Source: Chitinophaga fulva
GTDB lineage: Bacteria > Bacteroidota > Bacteroidia > Chitinophagales > Chitinophagaceae
Length of the DNA: 64,000 nt
Assembly (NCBI RefSeq): GCF_012927205.1
Contig: NZ_JABBGC010000004.1
Coordinates: 434,001-498,000 of the forward strand
Direction of reading: 5' to 3'
Within the stretch, counting starts at the first letter, position 1, and the number at the start of each line of letters is the position of its first letter. The notes under the pieces were generated by a model that was given only the letters and a program-made list of their open reading frames with translations, did no database searches and had not been told where the DNA came from. This document shows positions 53,055 to 63,002 of this stretch, piece after piece. Made by a program: the position numbers and the translations under genes.

Positions 53055-56000
53055 ATGATGTCCAAACAGTTTTACGCAACAAGACCTTCTATTCCGCCAG
53101 GCCCTATGCCCCGGCAGGTCCGCAGCCGTGCGCTGTGGCCATGTATGCTGCTATTGTCTGCTATCCTGTGTCTTCAGGTGCAGGCGCGCACCCTGGGCCA
53201 ATCCATCACCCTGTCAGGTAGAAACCTCTCTTTTAAAGAGATCTTTCAGGCATTGGAAAAACAAACAGGCTATGTGGTCTTTTACAACACGGCCATGTTA
53301 AGCAGAACAACACCAGTGACTGTTACCGTGAAAAACATGAACATCACGGAATTCCTGCGCACCGTCATGGCTGATCAGCCGATAGATTTCGAGATCAGCG
53401 CTAAAACCATTACGATCAAGGAAAAGGCGAAACCCCGGACGGAGGCAGCACCGGAACAACCTGGTAATACATTCGCCAAAGACCCGCCGGTAAAAGGGAG
53501 AGTGCTGGACAACGAAGGAAATCCCCTTCCCGGCGCTACGGTGGCTGTTGCCGGGAGTACTCATGGCGTGCAGACCAACGAGAAAGGAGAATTTACCATA
53601 ACAGCAGGTAAAAATGCATCGCTGCTCATCACTTATATTGGCTTTGAAAGAAGAGTGGTAGCCCTTGCCCATGAACAACAACCACTGAACATACAACTCA
53701 CACCTGCTAAAAAAGATATCAATGAGGTGGTCGTGATCGGCTACGGTGCTGTCGCAAAAAAAGACCTTACCGGCGCGGTATCCATCGTTCGCCCCGCGGA
53801 TATTGAAGGTATCCCTGTCACCCGTGTGGACCAGATGCTGCAGGGCCGCATTGCCGGTGCGGAAATCGTTTCTACCGACGGTGAGCCAGGCGCGGGTACC
53901 TCCGTGCGCATACGCGGTACACGCTCTATCACTGCCAGCAACGAACCGCTTTATATCGTAGATGGACTGATGGACGGGATCACCAGTCTCAATGAACTGA
54001 ACCCTTCTGATATCGCTTCCATCAACGTGCTGAAGGATGCTTCTTCCACGGCGATCTACGGTTCCCGCGGCAGCAACGGCGTCATCATCATCACCACTAA
54101 ATCGGGCGCCAACAGGGCTGGAAAAACAAATTTCACTTTCCGCTCCGATCTTGGTAGTTCAGTACTGCCCCGTTACCTGGACCTGATGAATGCTACGGAG
54201 TTCGCACAACTGCAGAACGACCGTTTTTATTTCAGTAATTCCACCAATCCCACCCGGCCGCTGGAAGAGTATCCCTATCCCAATCCGTTGTCCCTGGGAG
54301 AAGGCACCAACTGGACCAAAGAAATCACCCGCGTTGCACCTTATCAGAACTATACGTTGTCGGCCAATGGCGGCGACAAAGCCACGCAGTATTACTTCTC
54401 CGCCAATTACAACGATAACCAGGGGATCATCAAAAACAGTGGCCTTAAGCGTTACCAGGTACGCCTTAATCTTGACAGGACCATCAGTCGTTATGTGAAA
54501 GCAGGGGTACGTTTCAACTATTCGCAGATCGCCCGTAAACTCAATAACGCCGACGTAGGTACGAGCACGTTATGGTACCGCTCCACCATCTTCCTGTCGC
54601 CTACCATGCCGGCATATAAGCCGGACGGCAGCTTCAACGACTGGAACACGCAATGGTACAGCGGTACCCTGTTCGATTCTCCGCTGGCCAATGTGGAGCT
54701 TAAACAAAACGACGCATTGGAAAAAAGCCTGAGCTCCATGGGATATATTGAAATCACCCCGATAAAAAATATCCTGATCAGGTCCACCGTATCGTATACG
54801 GACTACAGTAAGAATGACAACCAGTTTACTCCCTCTACCATGCCGTCCCGCGCCAACGCCAATACCGGCGCGTATGCGTATAAGCGCAGCTACTTCGACA
54901 ATAACATCCTGAACGAGAATACCATCACCTATAAAAACACCTGGAACCGCGTACACAACTTCGATGCGATGTACGGCTTCACTGTACAGAAGAAAAAATT
55001 CAATAACATGTCCGCCAGCGGAAACGGTTATTTTATCGATGACATCGGCACCAACGACCTGGGTGCATTGCCTTCCAAAGAAACGATCAACATCGGTTCG
55101 TCGCTGGAAAACCTGGGCCGTATGTCGCATCTGGCGCGTATTAACTACAACTATCGTAACAGGTATTATTTGACCGCTACGGGTCGTGCTGATGGCGCCT
55201 CCAACTTCTCGCAGGACCATAAGTGGGCTTATTTCCCTTCTGCTGCCGTGAAATGGAACATCGCCAACGAACCGTTTATGCGCCGTTTCCGGGATATCAG
55301 TGAGCTATCTGTCCGCCTCAGTGCTGGTACTTCCGGTAACGACGCTATCTCCCGGTACCAGTCGCTTTCCCGTCTTAATTCCACTTCTTCCGGTTACCTG
55401 TTCGGTGGCACACAACCGGTGGCTTACTATCCGGCGCGTATCGAAAACGAGGGGCTCACCTGGGAAAAGACCACGTCTTACAATGCCGGATTGGATTTAT
55501 CCTTTCTTAACAAAAGGGTGGACATCTCCCTGGAAGTATATAAAAGCAATACGTCAGATTTGTTGCTGACCGTACAACTGCCTACCCACACTGGTTTTGG
55601 ATCGAGGTTGGCCAATATCGGAAAGACTTCCAACAAAGGCATCGAGTTGACTGTAAACACGGAAAACATCCGCCGGAAAAATTTCTCCTGGTCTACCACT
55701 TTTACCATCGCGCGTAACAAGCAGCTGGTAGAAGATATCGGCGGACTGGACAGGGTATCCGTATATGATAACCCCTACGGTGCGCAATACATGATGTATG
55801 GTTATGTGAAAGGACAGCCGTTGAATGCCTTGTGGGGCATGGAATACGCCGGTGTCTGGAAAAGTCAGGCTGAAATAGACCAGGATAAAAAAGATAAAAA
55901 ATATGCCTCTGCGGCTGTCAACTTCTATTCACCTGGCCGTCAACGTTACATCGATCAGAACCACGATGGTATCCTCGATAACAACGATATGAAGTATCTC

Positions 56001-56504
56001 GGAAACGCTGATCCTGACTTCTATGGTGGCATTCAGAATACGGTGAGATTTAAAAAGCTGATGATCTCTTTTTATTTCAACTATAGTGTAGGAGGGCAGA
56101 TTTATAATCCCACAGAACTGTTTATGGGCACCGGCACTTACCTGAGCAATCAATACCGCTATATGGTAAATGCATGGCATCCCGTGCGCAATCCCAATTC
56201 CGACTATCCAAGGGCCGATTCAAAAGATGATATTCCCAACGACCGGTTTGTACATTCCGCGACCTTCCTGCGGTTTAAGAATTTCTCTGTTGCCTATCCT
56301 TTCGACCTGAGCAAGATCACGCGTAAACGGTTACAGTCCATTTCCCTGTCGCTGGGCGGTAACAACTTGGTGCTGTGGAAACATTACAACGGCTACGATC
56401 CGGAAGTGTCTACACAGAGCGGCGGCTCTACCATGCGCCGTATGGACAACGGCGCCTATCCATCCAGCCGCACGATCACTTTCGGTGCTGAATTAAAATT
56501 TTAA
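53055..56504 (+). CDS. SusC-type TonB-dependent receptor with STN domain (locus 4)
   Basis: 1149 residues from the ATG at 53055 (MMSKQFYATR); the frame opens 42 bp earlier at 53013, before any family-like sequence. The signal segment runs to about ARTLGQ. An STN domain covers about 51-123 (FKEIFQALEKQTGYVVFY) and a carboxypeptidase-regulatory-like domain about 143-220. The plug begins INEVVVIGYGAVAKKDLTGA, and the barrel ends FGAELKF. The VIGYG motif is the common SusC/RagA form. Its cargo may be a nucleic-acid fragment or a phosphoester, judged from the enzyme genes at the end of the operon. Confidence 0.94.
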   Translation: MMSKQFYATRPSIPPGPMPRQVRSRALWPCMLLLSAILCLQVQARTLGQSITLSGRNLSFKEIFQALEKQTGYVVFYNTAMLSRTTPVTVTVKNMNITEFLRTVMADQPIDFEISAKTITIKEKAKPRTEAAPEQPGNTFAKDPPVKGRVLDNEGNPLPGATVAVAGSTHGVQTNEKGEFTITAGKNASLLITYIGFERRVVALAHEQQPLNIQLTPAKKDINEVVVIGYGAVAKKDLTGAVSIVRPADIEGIPVTRVDQMLQGRIAGAEIVSTDGEPGAGTSVRIRGTRSITASNEPLYIVDGLMDGITSLNELNPSDIASINVLKDASSTAIYGSRGSNGVIIITTKSGANRAGKTNFTFRSDLGSSVLPRYLDLMNATEFAQLQNDRFYFSNSTNPTRPLEEYPYPNPLSLGEGTNWTKEITRVAPYQNYTLSANGGDKATQYYFSANYNDNQGIIKNSGLKRYQVRLNLDRTISRYVKAGVRFNYSQIARKLNNADVGTSTLWYRSTIFLSPTMPAYKPDGSFNDWNTQWYSGTLFDSPLANVELKQNDALEKSLSSMGYIEITPIKNILIRSTVSYTDYSKNDNQFTPSTMPSRANANTGAYAYKRSYFDNNILNENTITYKNTWNRVHNFDAMYGFTVQKKKFNNMSASGNGYFIDDIGTNDLGALPSKETINIGSSLENLGRMSHLARINYNYRNRYYLTATGRADGASNFSQDHKWAYFPSAAVKWNIANEPFMRRFRDISELSVRLSAGTSGNDAISRYQSLSRLNSTSSGYLFGGTQPVAYYPARIENEGLTWEKTTSYNAGLDLSFLNKRVDISLEVYKSNTSDLLLTVQLPTHTGFGSRLANIGKTSNKGIELTVNTENIRRKNFSWSTTFTIARNKQLVEDIGGLDRVSVYDNPYGAQYMMYGYVKGQPLNALWGMEYAGVWKSQAEIDQDKKDKKYASAAVNFYSPGRQRYIDQNHDGILDNNDMKYLGNADPDFYGGIQNTVRFKKLMISFYFNYSVGGQIYNPTELFMGTGTYLSNQYRYMVNAWHPVRNPNSDYPRADSKDDIPNDRFVHSATFLRFKNFSVAYPFDLSKITRKRLQSISLSLGGNNLVLWKHYNGYDPEVSTQSGGSTMRRMDNGAYPSSRTITFGAELKF

Positions 56505-56514
56505 AGTATTGGGT

Positions 56515-58023
56515 ATGAAAAGAAAACTGAATTATATCATTGCCATGCTGTTGTTGGCCGGAGCTACGGGGTTCACCGGTTGTAAGAAGTTGCTGGAAGA
56601 AGAGCCCAGTAGTTTTGTCAGTCCCGGTGATTTTTTCAAAAATGAAAATCAATGTATCGCCGCGTTGAACGGTTGTTACATGCCGCTCAACAGTATCTAT
56701 ATCTCTGATCTGATCATTCCGCTGGAAGGATCTACTGATCTGGCTTTTCTCAATTCCTCACAACTGGATGCCAAGTTTGAAATCTCTCCGGCCAATCCCG
56801 GTATGGGCGACAATATCTGGACTGCCTGTTACAATGGCGTAATGTATTGCAACGCCGCCATTGATGGCATTGAAAGGGCTACCATTGCGGCAGATAAGAA
56901 ACCGCCGTTGAAAGCCGAAGGTGTGGTGTTGCGGGCTTTGTACTATTATATCCTCACCAGTACTTTCAACGATGTACCTTATTACACCCAGAATATCAAC
57001 AGTCTGACCGCCCTCAATGAAGTGATGAAGCTGGGCCGGATGAGCGCTGTAGAAACGAGGGACAAACTGATAAAGGAACTACAGGAGTATGCACCGAAAC
57101 TGCCACAGGCACGTACTTCCGAAGTACCACAGAACCGTGTTTCTGCCGCCATGGCGTATATGCTTATCGGTAAGCTGGCTTTGTGGAATAAACAGTACCA
57201 GGTGTGCGTGGATGCCATGGAAGCCATCCGCAAGGTGTATGGCCAGCTGGCGCAATATCCATTACAGGACACCTGGTTCCGCAATAAAAACACGCCGGAA
57301 TCCATTTTTGAAGTGCAATACATATGGTCGGCCACAGGCCTGAAAAAGACCACCAATGTGGCTGCATTCTTCACGCCCACCAAGGCCTCCGGTACCAGCA
57401 CTTACGACGGTGTGAACATTCCCGAGCTGGGCACCAAAGCCAATCCTTTTAACTCCGTAACACCTACAGAATACTTCATGAAGCTGTATGACTATGCCGA
57501 TCCGCGCAGGGAGATGATATTGGCCTACAGTTACAACGGGGCCTATTTCAAACGTCCGATGCAGAACAACGGCACTGGTAAAGCCTGGATGGGACCTAAG
57601 TTCTGGTGCCCTGCTATGGATAACATTGCAGATGGTAACAACCAGAAAGTATTCCGTTATGCCGATGCCTTGCTGATGTTGGCGGAAGCAGCCAACGAAA
57701 CCGGTGATGCAGGCCTCGCACTGCAATGCCTCAACGAAGTAAAAGGTCGTGCTTATGATGCGCTGAAACTGCCGGCTTATCCCGGTAAAACGGAGTTCTT
57801 CGAAGAAGTGAAAAAGGAACGTGCCCGCGAACTGATGGGGGAGTACGGCCGTAAATGGGACCTCGTAAGATGGGGTGTGTTCTTTAAGGCAGTGAGTGAA
57901 ACTGCCGGCACGGAGTATGAAACCATCAAAAACAACCTGCGGCCTTATCACGAATATTATCCGATACCGGACAAAGAAGTATTGCGTTCCGGTGGTATTC
58001 TTACTAATCCAGCTTATAAATAA
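56515..58023 (+). CDS. RagB/SusD family outer-membrane lipoprotein (locus 4)
   Basis: 502 residues from the ATG at 56515; a TTG six bases earlier is in frame. The lipobox ends at Cys23 (GFTGC), followed by KKLLEEEPSSFVSPGDFFKNENQ, a standard RagB/SusD start. The helical body contains EGVVLRALYYYILTSTFNDVPYY, and the C-terminus reads YPIPDKEVLRSGGILTNPAYK. It would bind the nutrient above the SusC channel. It lies 10 bp after susC and 8 bp before the nuclease-like gene. Confidence 0.94.
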   Translation: MKRKLNYIIAMLLLAGATGFTGCKKLLEEEPSSFVSPGDFFKNENQCIAALNGCYMPLNSIYISDLIIPLEGSTDLAFLNSSQLDAKFEISPANPGMGDNIWTACYNGVMYCNAAIDGIERATIAADKKPPLKAEGVVLRALYYYILTSTFNDVPYYTQNINSLTALNEVMKLGRMSAVETRDKLIKELQEYAPKLPQARTSEVPQNRVSAAMAYMLIGKLALWNKQYQVCVDAMEAIRKVYGQLAQYPLQDTWFRNKNTPESIFEVQYIWSATGLKKTTNVAAFFTPTKASGTSTYDGVNIPELGTKANPFNSVTPTEYFMKLYDYADPRREMILAYSYNGAYFKRPMQNNGTGKAWMGPKFWCPAMDNIADGNNQKVFRYADALLMLAEAANETGDAGLALQCLNEVKGRAYDALKLPAYPGKTEFFEEVKKERARELMGEYGRKWDLVRWGVFFKAVSETAGTEYETIKNNLRPYHEYYPIPDKEVLRSGGILTNPAYK

Positions 58024-58031
58024 TTGTTATC

Positions 58032-58871
58032 ATGAATCGTTTTTTAGTATCGCTGTTTTTATGCCTGTATATAGCCGGCGCACAGGCGCAGGCACCGCTC
58101 CGTGTATTGAGTTACAACATCCTGGAAGGCATGGTGACCGACACCACCAAAGGGAAAGAAGTATTTGTGCAATGGGTGAAACAATTCAACCCCGATATCG
58201 TTGCCTTGCAGGAGTGCAATAAGTTCACCCAGAAAACACTGGAGGAGCTGGCAGCCACCTGGGGACATCCTTACGCCGTGATCGTAAAAGAGAACGGATA
58301 CCCTACGGGGCTGACTTCCCGGTACCCTATCACCAACATCCGTAAAGTGAACGAAAACATGACCCATGGCTTTATCATGGCCAATGTACTGGATTACAAT
58401 ATTGTGGTACTGCATCTTAATCCGCATAAGTTCCGCAAGCGTCGGGAAGAGATCTCCAATATCCTGGCTAATGTAGCACAAACGAAAGATAAGCATGGCT
58501 GGATACTCATGGGGGATTTTAACTCCAATACCGCACAGGATATGGCCCGGCTGGACACCAACCGCATCAAGTTGGCACACCTCAATGCGGTAAAGAAAAA
58601 TCCCAATATCGAAAACCTGGATAATGGCAGCATCGATTTTGAAGTGCAACAGCGTATGCTGGATGCCGGTTTTGTAGATGCGCTTTTCGAGCATGACCGG
58701 CTGGAACGGGCTACTGGTGGAAAAGATATCATCCGCAGTACATCCCGGATCGATTACATCTACCTCAGCAAAGACCTGGCGAAGAAATTAAAGACCTGTC
58801 ACTTTATCTATGATGATTTCACTGCGAAGTACTCCGACCATCGGCCGGTTTACATGGAGCTGAAAAAATAA
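58032..58871 (+). CDS. Exported endonuclease/exonuclease/phosphatase family enzyme
   Basis: 279 residues with a signal peptide (MNRFLVSLFLCLYIAGAQAQ). The family residues are all present: Asn in LSYNILEG, Glu in IVALQECNK, the MGDFNSN metal site, Tyr in SRIDYIYLS, and the final His in YSDHRPVYM. This metal-dependent fold hydrolyses phosphodiester or phosphomonoester bonds in DNA, RNA, inositol phosphates or sphingolipids, and the sequence does not decide among these. It follows susD by 8 bp and precedes the DUF5689 lipoprotein gene by 8 bp. It should act outside the cytoplasm on the material taken up by the locus. Confidence 0.9.
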   Translation: MNRFLVSLFLCLYIAGAQAQAPLRVLSYNILEGMVTDTTKGKEVFVQWVKQFNPDIVALQECNKFTQKTLEELAATWGHPYAVIVKENGYPTGLTSRYPITNIRKVNENMTHGFIMANVLDYNIVVLHLNPHKFRKRREEISNILANVAQTKDKHGWILMGDFNSNTAQDMARLDTNRIKLAHLNAVKKNPNIENLDNGSIDFEVQQRMLDAGFVDALFEHDRLERATGGKDIIRSTSRIDYIYLSKDLAKKLKTCHFIYDDFTAKYSDHRPVYMELKK

Positions 58872-58879
58872 ACGCTGTC

Positions 58880-60928
58880 ATGAAGAGATATTTATTCAAC
58901 TGTTATACACTCATTGCGGCAGCTATTTTGCTGATGGTTGCGGCATGCCGTAAAAGCGAAGACTATCGTTTCAGCACACCGCTGGCGATTGACTCCCGCA
59001 TTATCCGGCTGGGCGCTGCTGCCGATACTACCCGTTTCATTGTGTATGCTGATGGCGACTGGAAACTGGAACTGACAGAAGAGGCGCCGTGGCTGCAACT
59101 GCAAACCACCAGCGGGCATGGAAAAAGCGATGCGCTGGTGGAAGTAACGGACAACAGCGGTCAGCTGCCCCGTGCCGCTAAGCTGGTGGTAAAAGGTGGT
59201 GGTAAATCAGACACCATCGTGCTGCAACAGAAGGGGCTTACCCCGGCACTGGCCATCACCGATGAAACAGCGCAGGCCATCGCCAACGGCGGTACCTATA
59301 AATCCGGCATCAATACCAACGTGCCATTGGAGCTGATGACCGTTGGCTACGGTTACGACTCTACGGGAGCTGTCAACTGGGTGTCCGGTCTCCAGGTAAA
59401 AGACGGTTACCTGTTCTTCAAGGTAGATACCAATCAGCTGCCTGTCGCGCGGACGGTGATGCTTCGCCTCAGTTATCTCGATGCATTAGGCACTACCACC
59501 AAAGACAGTATGTTGATCAAACAGCAGCCGGGTATGAGCTATGAAGGGGCTGTGCAGAAAGACTTTGCCTATGTAAAACAGGCGTTGGCCAATGGTGTTG
59601 TCAACGAAAATATTTTTGTGGAAGGTGTTGTGATCAGCGATAAAGGGCATCCGAATATCGCGCAGAACCTTAATAAATCTACCGACAAACACAGTCTCGA
59701 TAAAACGGAAAACAGTATAGCCGTTTACGTACAAAGCCTGGATGGCAGCAGTGGTCTTTACTTCAAGACTAAAACACCTGGGGATAATATTTTCAATTTC
59801 AACGACCGGGTGAAGATATGGCTGAAAGGTGTTACGGTGCAGCAATTGCAAAATCCTTCGCGGACTATTATCTCCGGTATTGATGTGATACACATCATGA
59901 AAAAAGACGTCGGTACCGGTGTGCTGCAACCTAAAGAGAAATATATCTCTGCTTTAACAGACAATGATCTCTACACTTATGTGAAGCTGAAAGAGGTGGA
60001 AATCTCCGTTCCAAGCGGTGCTTTCACAAATATCAACGAAGGGTATACCGCACGGATGGACTGTTATCCGACCAATATCCGTGATATACAGGGCAGCAGT
60101 ATGCACCTGCTCACCAACCTGGATGTGCAGTACCGCCGCGATGGTAAACGGGTGCCACAAGGCTCCGGTTCCATTACCGGTATAGTGGTACATGAAGAGT
60201 ATGACCGCTACGGTAGCGATATCGGCCGGTATTCTATCCGTCACCTGAAACGCGAAGACATTGCGCTCAATGAAGACCGCAGTAATGGCTTCTCTAATGT
60301 ACTTGTGGAATGGAGCCGGTTTAAAACAGAATTTTCCGCTACGCCTACAGAGTCGCAGAATCCGTTGACCCCGGATGTGGGCAGTGGCCGTATGTATCAG
60401 AGCGGCAAAAAGTATCTCGATTTCACGGCTAACGGTATTACCCCTACGACGGACTATAACGGGCTGCTTCAGGAGCCCACCACCAATAAAGGCGCCGTAA
60501 GCAATGGTGGCTGGGGCTGCAAAGGCTGGTGGAATTCCACTACCAATACCGGCGAATCCTGGATCATCGAGGTGTCTACGGCTGGTATCAGTTCCCCGGT
60601 GTCATTACAGGTAGAAGGTAATAGCGATATCGGTGGTCCGCGTAATTTTGTAGCCGAGTGGTCGGTGAACAATACCGCATGGAACAGTCTTGGTAGCTTC
60701 ACCTTCCAGGACGTGGCCAACTGGTCCAATACGTTATTAACACAGGTAGCGGGGCAGAAGGTGCTGAATTTCCAACTGCCGCAAGCTGCATCCGGACAAG
60801 ATAAGTTGTATGTCCGGTTGCGGGTGGCTAACAAAACCGCCGGTACTACCAATGCTGCGACTGGAGGGACGATAGCGGCTACGGCTACGTGCAGGTTGTC
60901 GCATGTGTCGGTGAAGTATAATAAGTAG
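58880..60928 (+). CDS. BACON / DUF5689 domain lipoprotein (locus 4)
   Basis: 682 residues. The signal peptide is lipoprotein-like (ILLMVAAC). A BACON-like beta-sandwich follows at about 40-115 (DGDWKLELTEEAPWLQL). The DUF5689 region at about 220-460 (VEGVVISDKGHPNIAQNLN, IAVYVQSLDGSSGLYFKTK, VKIWLKGVTVQQLQNP) has the look of OB-fold domains seen in exported nucleases. The C-terminal 180 residues form a beta-sandwich ligand-binding module (VEGNSDIGGPRNFVAEWSVN). No catalytic motif is visible. It probably displays or binds the polymer for the nuclease-like enzyme. It ends the operon, before a terminator. Confidence 0.82.
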   Translation: MKRYLFNCYTLIAAAILLMVAACRKSEDYRFSTPLAIDSRIIRLGAAADTTRFIVYADGDWKLELTEEAPWLQLQTTSGHGKSDALVEVTDNSGQLPRAAKLVVKGGGKSDTIVLQQKGLTPALAITDETAQAIANGGTYKSGINTNVPLELMTVGYGYDSTGAVNWVSGLQVKDGYLFFKVDTNQLPVARTVMLRLSYLDALGTTTKDSMLIKQQPGMSYEGAVQKDFAYVKQALANGVVNENIFVEGVVISDKGHPNIAQNLNKSTDKHSLDKTENSIAVYVQSLDGSSGLYFKTKTPGDNIFNFNDRVKIWLKGVTVQQLQNPSRTIISGIDVIHIMKKDVGTGVLQPKEKYISALTDNDLYTYVKLKEVEISVPSGAFTNINEGYTARMDCYPTNIRDIQGSSMHLLTNLDVQYRRDGKRVPQGSGSITGIVVHEEYDRYGSDIGRYSIRHLKREDIALNEDRSNGFSNVLVEWSRFKTEFSATPTESQNPLTPDVGSGRMYQSGKKYLDFTANGITPTTDYNGLLQEPTTNKGAVSNGGWGCKGWWNSTTNTGESWIIEVSTAGISSPVSLQVEGNSDIGGPRNFVAEWSVNNTAWNSLGSFTFQDVANWSNTLLTQVAGQKVLNFQLPQAASGQDKLYVRLRVANKTAGTTNAATGGTIAATATCRLSHVSVKYNK

Positions 60929-60948
60929 GATTTTGCGTCATACATGAT

Positions 60949-60981
60949 AAAAGGAGAATACCTAAAAAGTATTCTCCTTTT
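60949..60981 (+). terminator. Terminator of locus 4
   Basis: AAAAGGAGAATAC (60949-60961) pairs perfectly with GTATTCTCCTTTT (60969-60981). The loop is CTAAAAA. Confidence 0.92.
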
Positions 60982-61040
60982 ATTATTTACTTTATAACTT
61001 TAGCTCACTTCGATTGTAACCTATATAATAACAGAAAGGT

Positions 61041-61991
61041 ATGTCTAAAAAGAAACTGGACACATTCAAAAACCACCTTGGGTACGACGGAAAAAAGATC
61101 AATGAGGAAAAAGCATGGGCTATTTTAGAAGAAATAGGTGTCAATGTAGTAAGTGATACCGGAGAAACACCACTGATTATTGCCGCTTACTTAGGACGGG
61201 TGGAGACCTTAAAGCGAATTATCAATGAGGTGGAAGATGTGGATTTTAAAATGCCCGGTAAAATAATGGAGTCAGCACTTTTGGAAGCTTGTGCACAGCG
61301 TCGCCTGGAAAGCATCAGGTTATTGATCGAAGCAGGCGCCGAACTGGAACAACAGGACAAATACGGACTAACCCCGCTTGCAAAGATTTTTACCAATGTT
61401 TTTTCTGACCCGATTCCGTGCGCTGTTTATTTAGTTGGCCAGGGCGCAAAAATCACTGATCGGGTAATTAAGGTAGGCTCGTCCTGGAATGCGGAAAAGT
61501 TTAATGCTTTTCTGGGAGGACAGGACATTGTGCCGGCAGCGGTGGAAGTGTCTGTGGAGAAGAAAACGTTGCCGTCGCTGGATATTGCGTATATACATCA
61601 CAGCGTTAACAAAGGGAACTATTTTGAAACGGCGAAGCTAATCTGGCAAAAGCTGGTACCGAAATCCGGGCAGGCAGAAACAGTCCAGGGGGAGTTGTTA
61701 AGAGCTGTTGAAAAGTTAAGGGATGAGGCGCAAAGGAATGGTAATGGTAATTTCCATGAGAATTGTCACGGTATATTGGTGGCGTATTTAAGAAAATATC
61801 TGACTGAGGAAAGCGGCTTTGAAAGAGAGATTATCGCAGGAATAGATGAAGACCTGGATAAATTATCATCAAAAGGTCGACCCTACACCGATGATGACCT
61901 TTACGACCGTATTACCAATAGGATTGTTGATTGGTGCGCACAACAAACAGCACTCATATCACATGTGAAGAACATGGCGTTGTATTGTTGA
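61041..61991 (+). CDS. Ankyrin-repeat protein
   Basis: 316 residues, no signal peptide. Ankyrin-type units lie at about residues 40-130 (TGETPLIIAAYLGRVETLKRII, ALLEACAQRRLESIRLLIEAGAELEQQDKYGLTPLA). The C-terminal half has no domain I recognise. Ankyrin repeats bind other proteins. Base composition is somewhat more AT-rich than the neighbouring locus. The gene is single, and nothing nearby tells its partner. Confidence 0.85.
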   Translation: MSKKKLDTFKNHLGYDGKKINEEKAWAILEEIGVNVVSDTGETPLIIAAYLGRVETLKRIINEVEDVDFKMPGKIMESALLEACAQRRLESIRLLIEAGAELEQQDKYGLTPLAKIFTNVFSDPIPCAVYLVGQGAKITDRVIKVGSSWNAEKFNAFLGGQDIVPAAVEVSVEKKTLPSLDIAYIHHSVNKGNYFETAKLIWQKLVPKSGQAETVQGELLRAVEKLRDEAQRNGNGNFHENCHGILVAYLRKYLTEESGFEREIIAGIDEDLDKLSSKGRPYTDDDLYDRITNRIVDWCAQQTALISHVKNMALYC

Positions 61992-62086
61992 GATTGCTGA
62001 GTGTGTCCGGGTAAGAAAATCTTTGCAATATGCCTGATGCCCGCCACCTTCTTAACCATCCTCCGAACTTTTCTTACCTTCGCACC

Positions 62087-62425
62087 ATGAACGAAGAACA
62101 ACTGATCTCCTGGGTGAGAAAATGTATACAGCCTATTGGCCCTATCAGCACGCGGCCAATTATGCAGGGACAGGCTATTTATCTGGAAGGTGTTCTCTTC
62201 GCTTATGTGGCGGGAGAGCAGCTTTGGTTCCGGACAGATGATGAAAGCGACCTGGTATGGGATGCTGCTGGCAGCGAATGGTTGCGGGGCGCGAAGAAAG
62301 ATGGAACGCCTACGTATGAACCTTACCGCAGTGCGCCGGAATCGGCCTATACCGATGAGAAGGAAATGCGTAAATGGGCCAAGCAGGGGATGGCTGCCGG
62401 AAGACGCGGCAAAACAAAGCTGTAG
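62087..62425 (+). CDS. TfoX N-terminal domain-like protein
   Basis: 112 residues from the ATG at 62087 (MNEEQLISWV); an earlier in-frame start at 62030 would add an unlikely leader. The pattern RPIMQGQAIYLEGVLFAYVAGEQLWFRTDDES resembles the N-terminal domain of TfoX/Sxy proteins, here with a basic tail (GRRGKTKL). In gamma-proteobacteria TfoX controls competence; in Bacteroidota the role of these short versions is unknown. It is convergent with the Lrp gene, with two bases between the stops. Confidence 0.75.
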   Translation: MNEEQLISWVRKCIQPIGPISTRPIMQGQAIYLEGVLFAYVAGEQLWFRTDDESDLVWDAAGSEWLRGAKKDGTPTYEPYRSAPESAYTDEKEMRKWAKQGMAAGRRGKTKL

Positions 62426-62427
62426 TG

Positions 62428-62889
62428 CTAAAGCGGCACGTTGTAGCTCACCTTCACTTTGTCCATCACTACGTGCGTATAGAAATGTTTCAGGTTTTGA
62501 TTATCCATGAGATGTTTTTTGGAGAAAGCCTCAAAATGCGCCATATCCCGGGTATGCACGATGAGCACAAAATCATATGTACCGGTAACATAATAACACT
62601 GCGCCACCTCGGCGCAGTTTTTCATGGCGGCCTTGAATTTGTCTATTGACTTAGAGCTGCCTTCATGTAATACCACGTCCACTACACAAGTAATACCTAC
62701 GCCTGCCGCCAGGGGAGAAACGATGGCCACATCGGCTTCGATGACTTTTTCATTACGGAGCTTTGTCAGCCGCCGTTGTACGGCGCTCTGGCTCAGGTTC
62801 ACCTCTTCGGCAAGCTGCTCCGTGGTGAGCCGGTTGTTTTGCTGTAACAGGCGGAGCAGGGCTTTATCGTAATCATCCAGTTGAAACAT
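62428..62889 (-). CDS. Lrp/AsnC family transcriptional regulator
   Basis: 153 residues. The N-terminal helix-turn-helix reads NRLTTEQLAEEVNLSQSAVQRRL, and the C-terminal RAM (ligand-binding) domain covers about residues 65-150. It would bind an amino acid or related small molecule and control nearby genes. Its start is 113 bp from the divergent aminotransferase class V gene, the likely target. A -7 type box TATTTTTG (62973-62980) for that gene lies in between. Confidence 0.93.
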   Translation of the reverse strand: MFQLDDYDKALLRLLQQNNRLTTEQLAEEVNLSQSAVQRRLTKLRNEKVIEADVAIVSPLAAGVGITCVVDVVLHEGSSKSIDKFKAAMKNCAEVAQCYYVTGTYDFVLIVHTRDMAHFEAFSKKHLMDNQNLKHFYTHVVMDKVKVSYNVPL

Positions 62890-63002
62890 AATTTACCCGT
62901 TTATAATAGGAAAATAGGTAAAATATGCCGGTTATGGATAGATAATGCGGAAATTAGTCACGAATGCGCAGGTATTTTTGCATAGAGAAAAACAATAATG
63001 CC

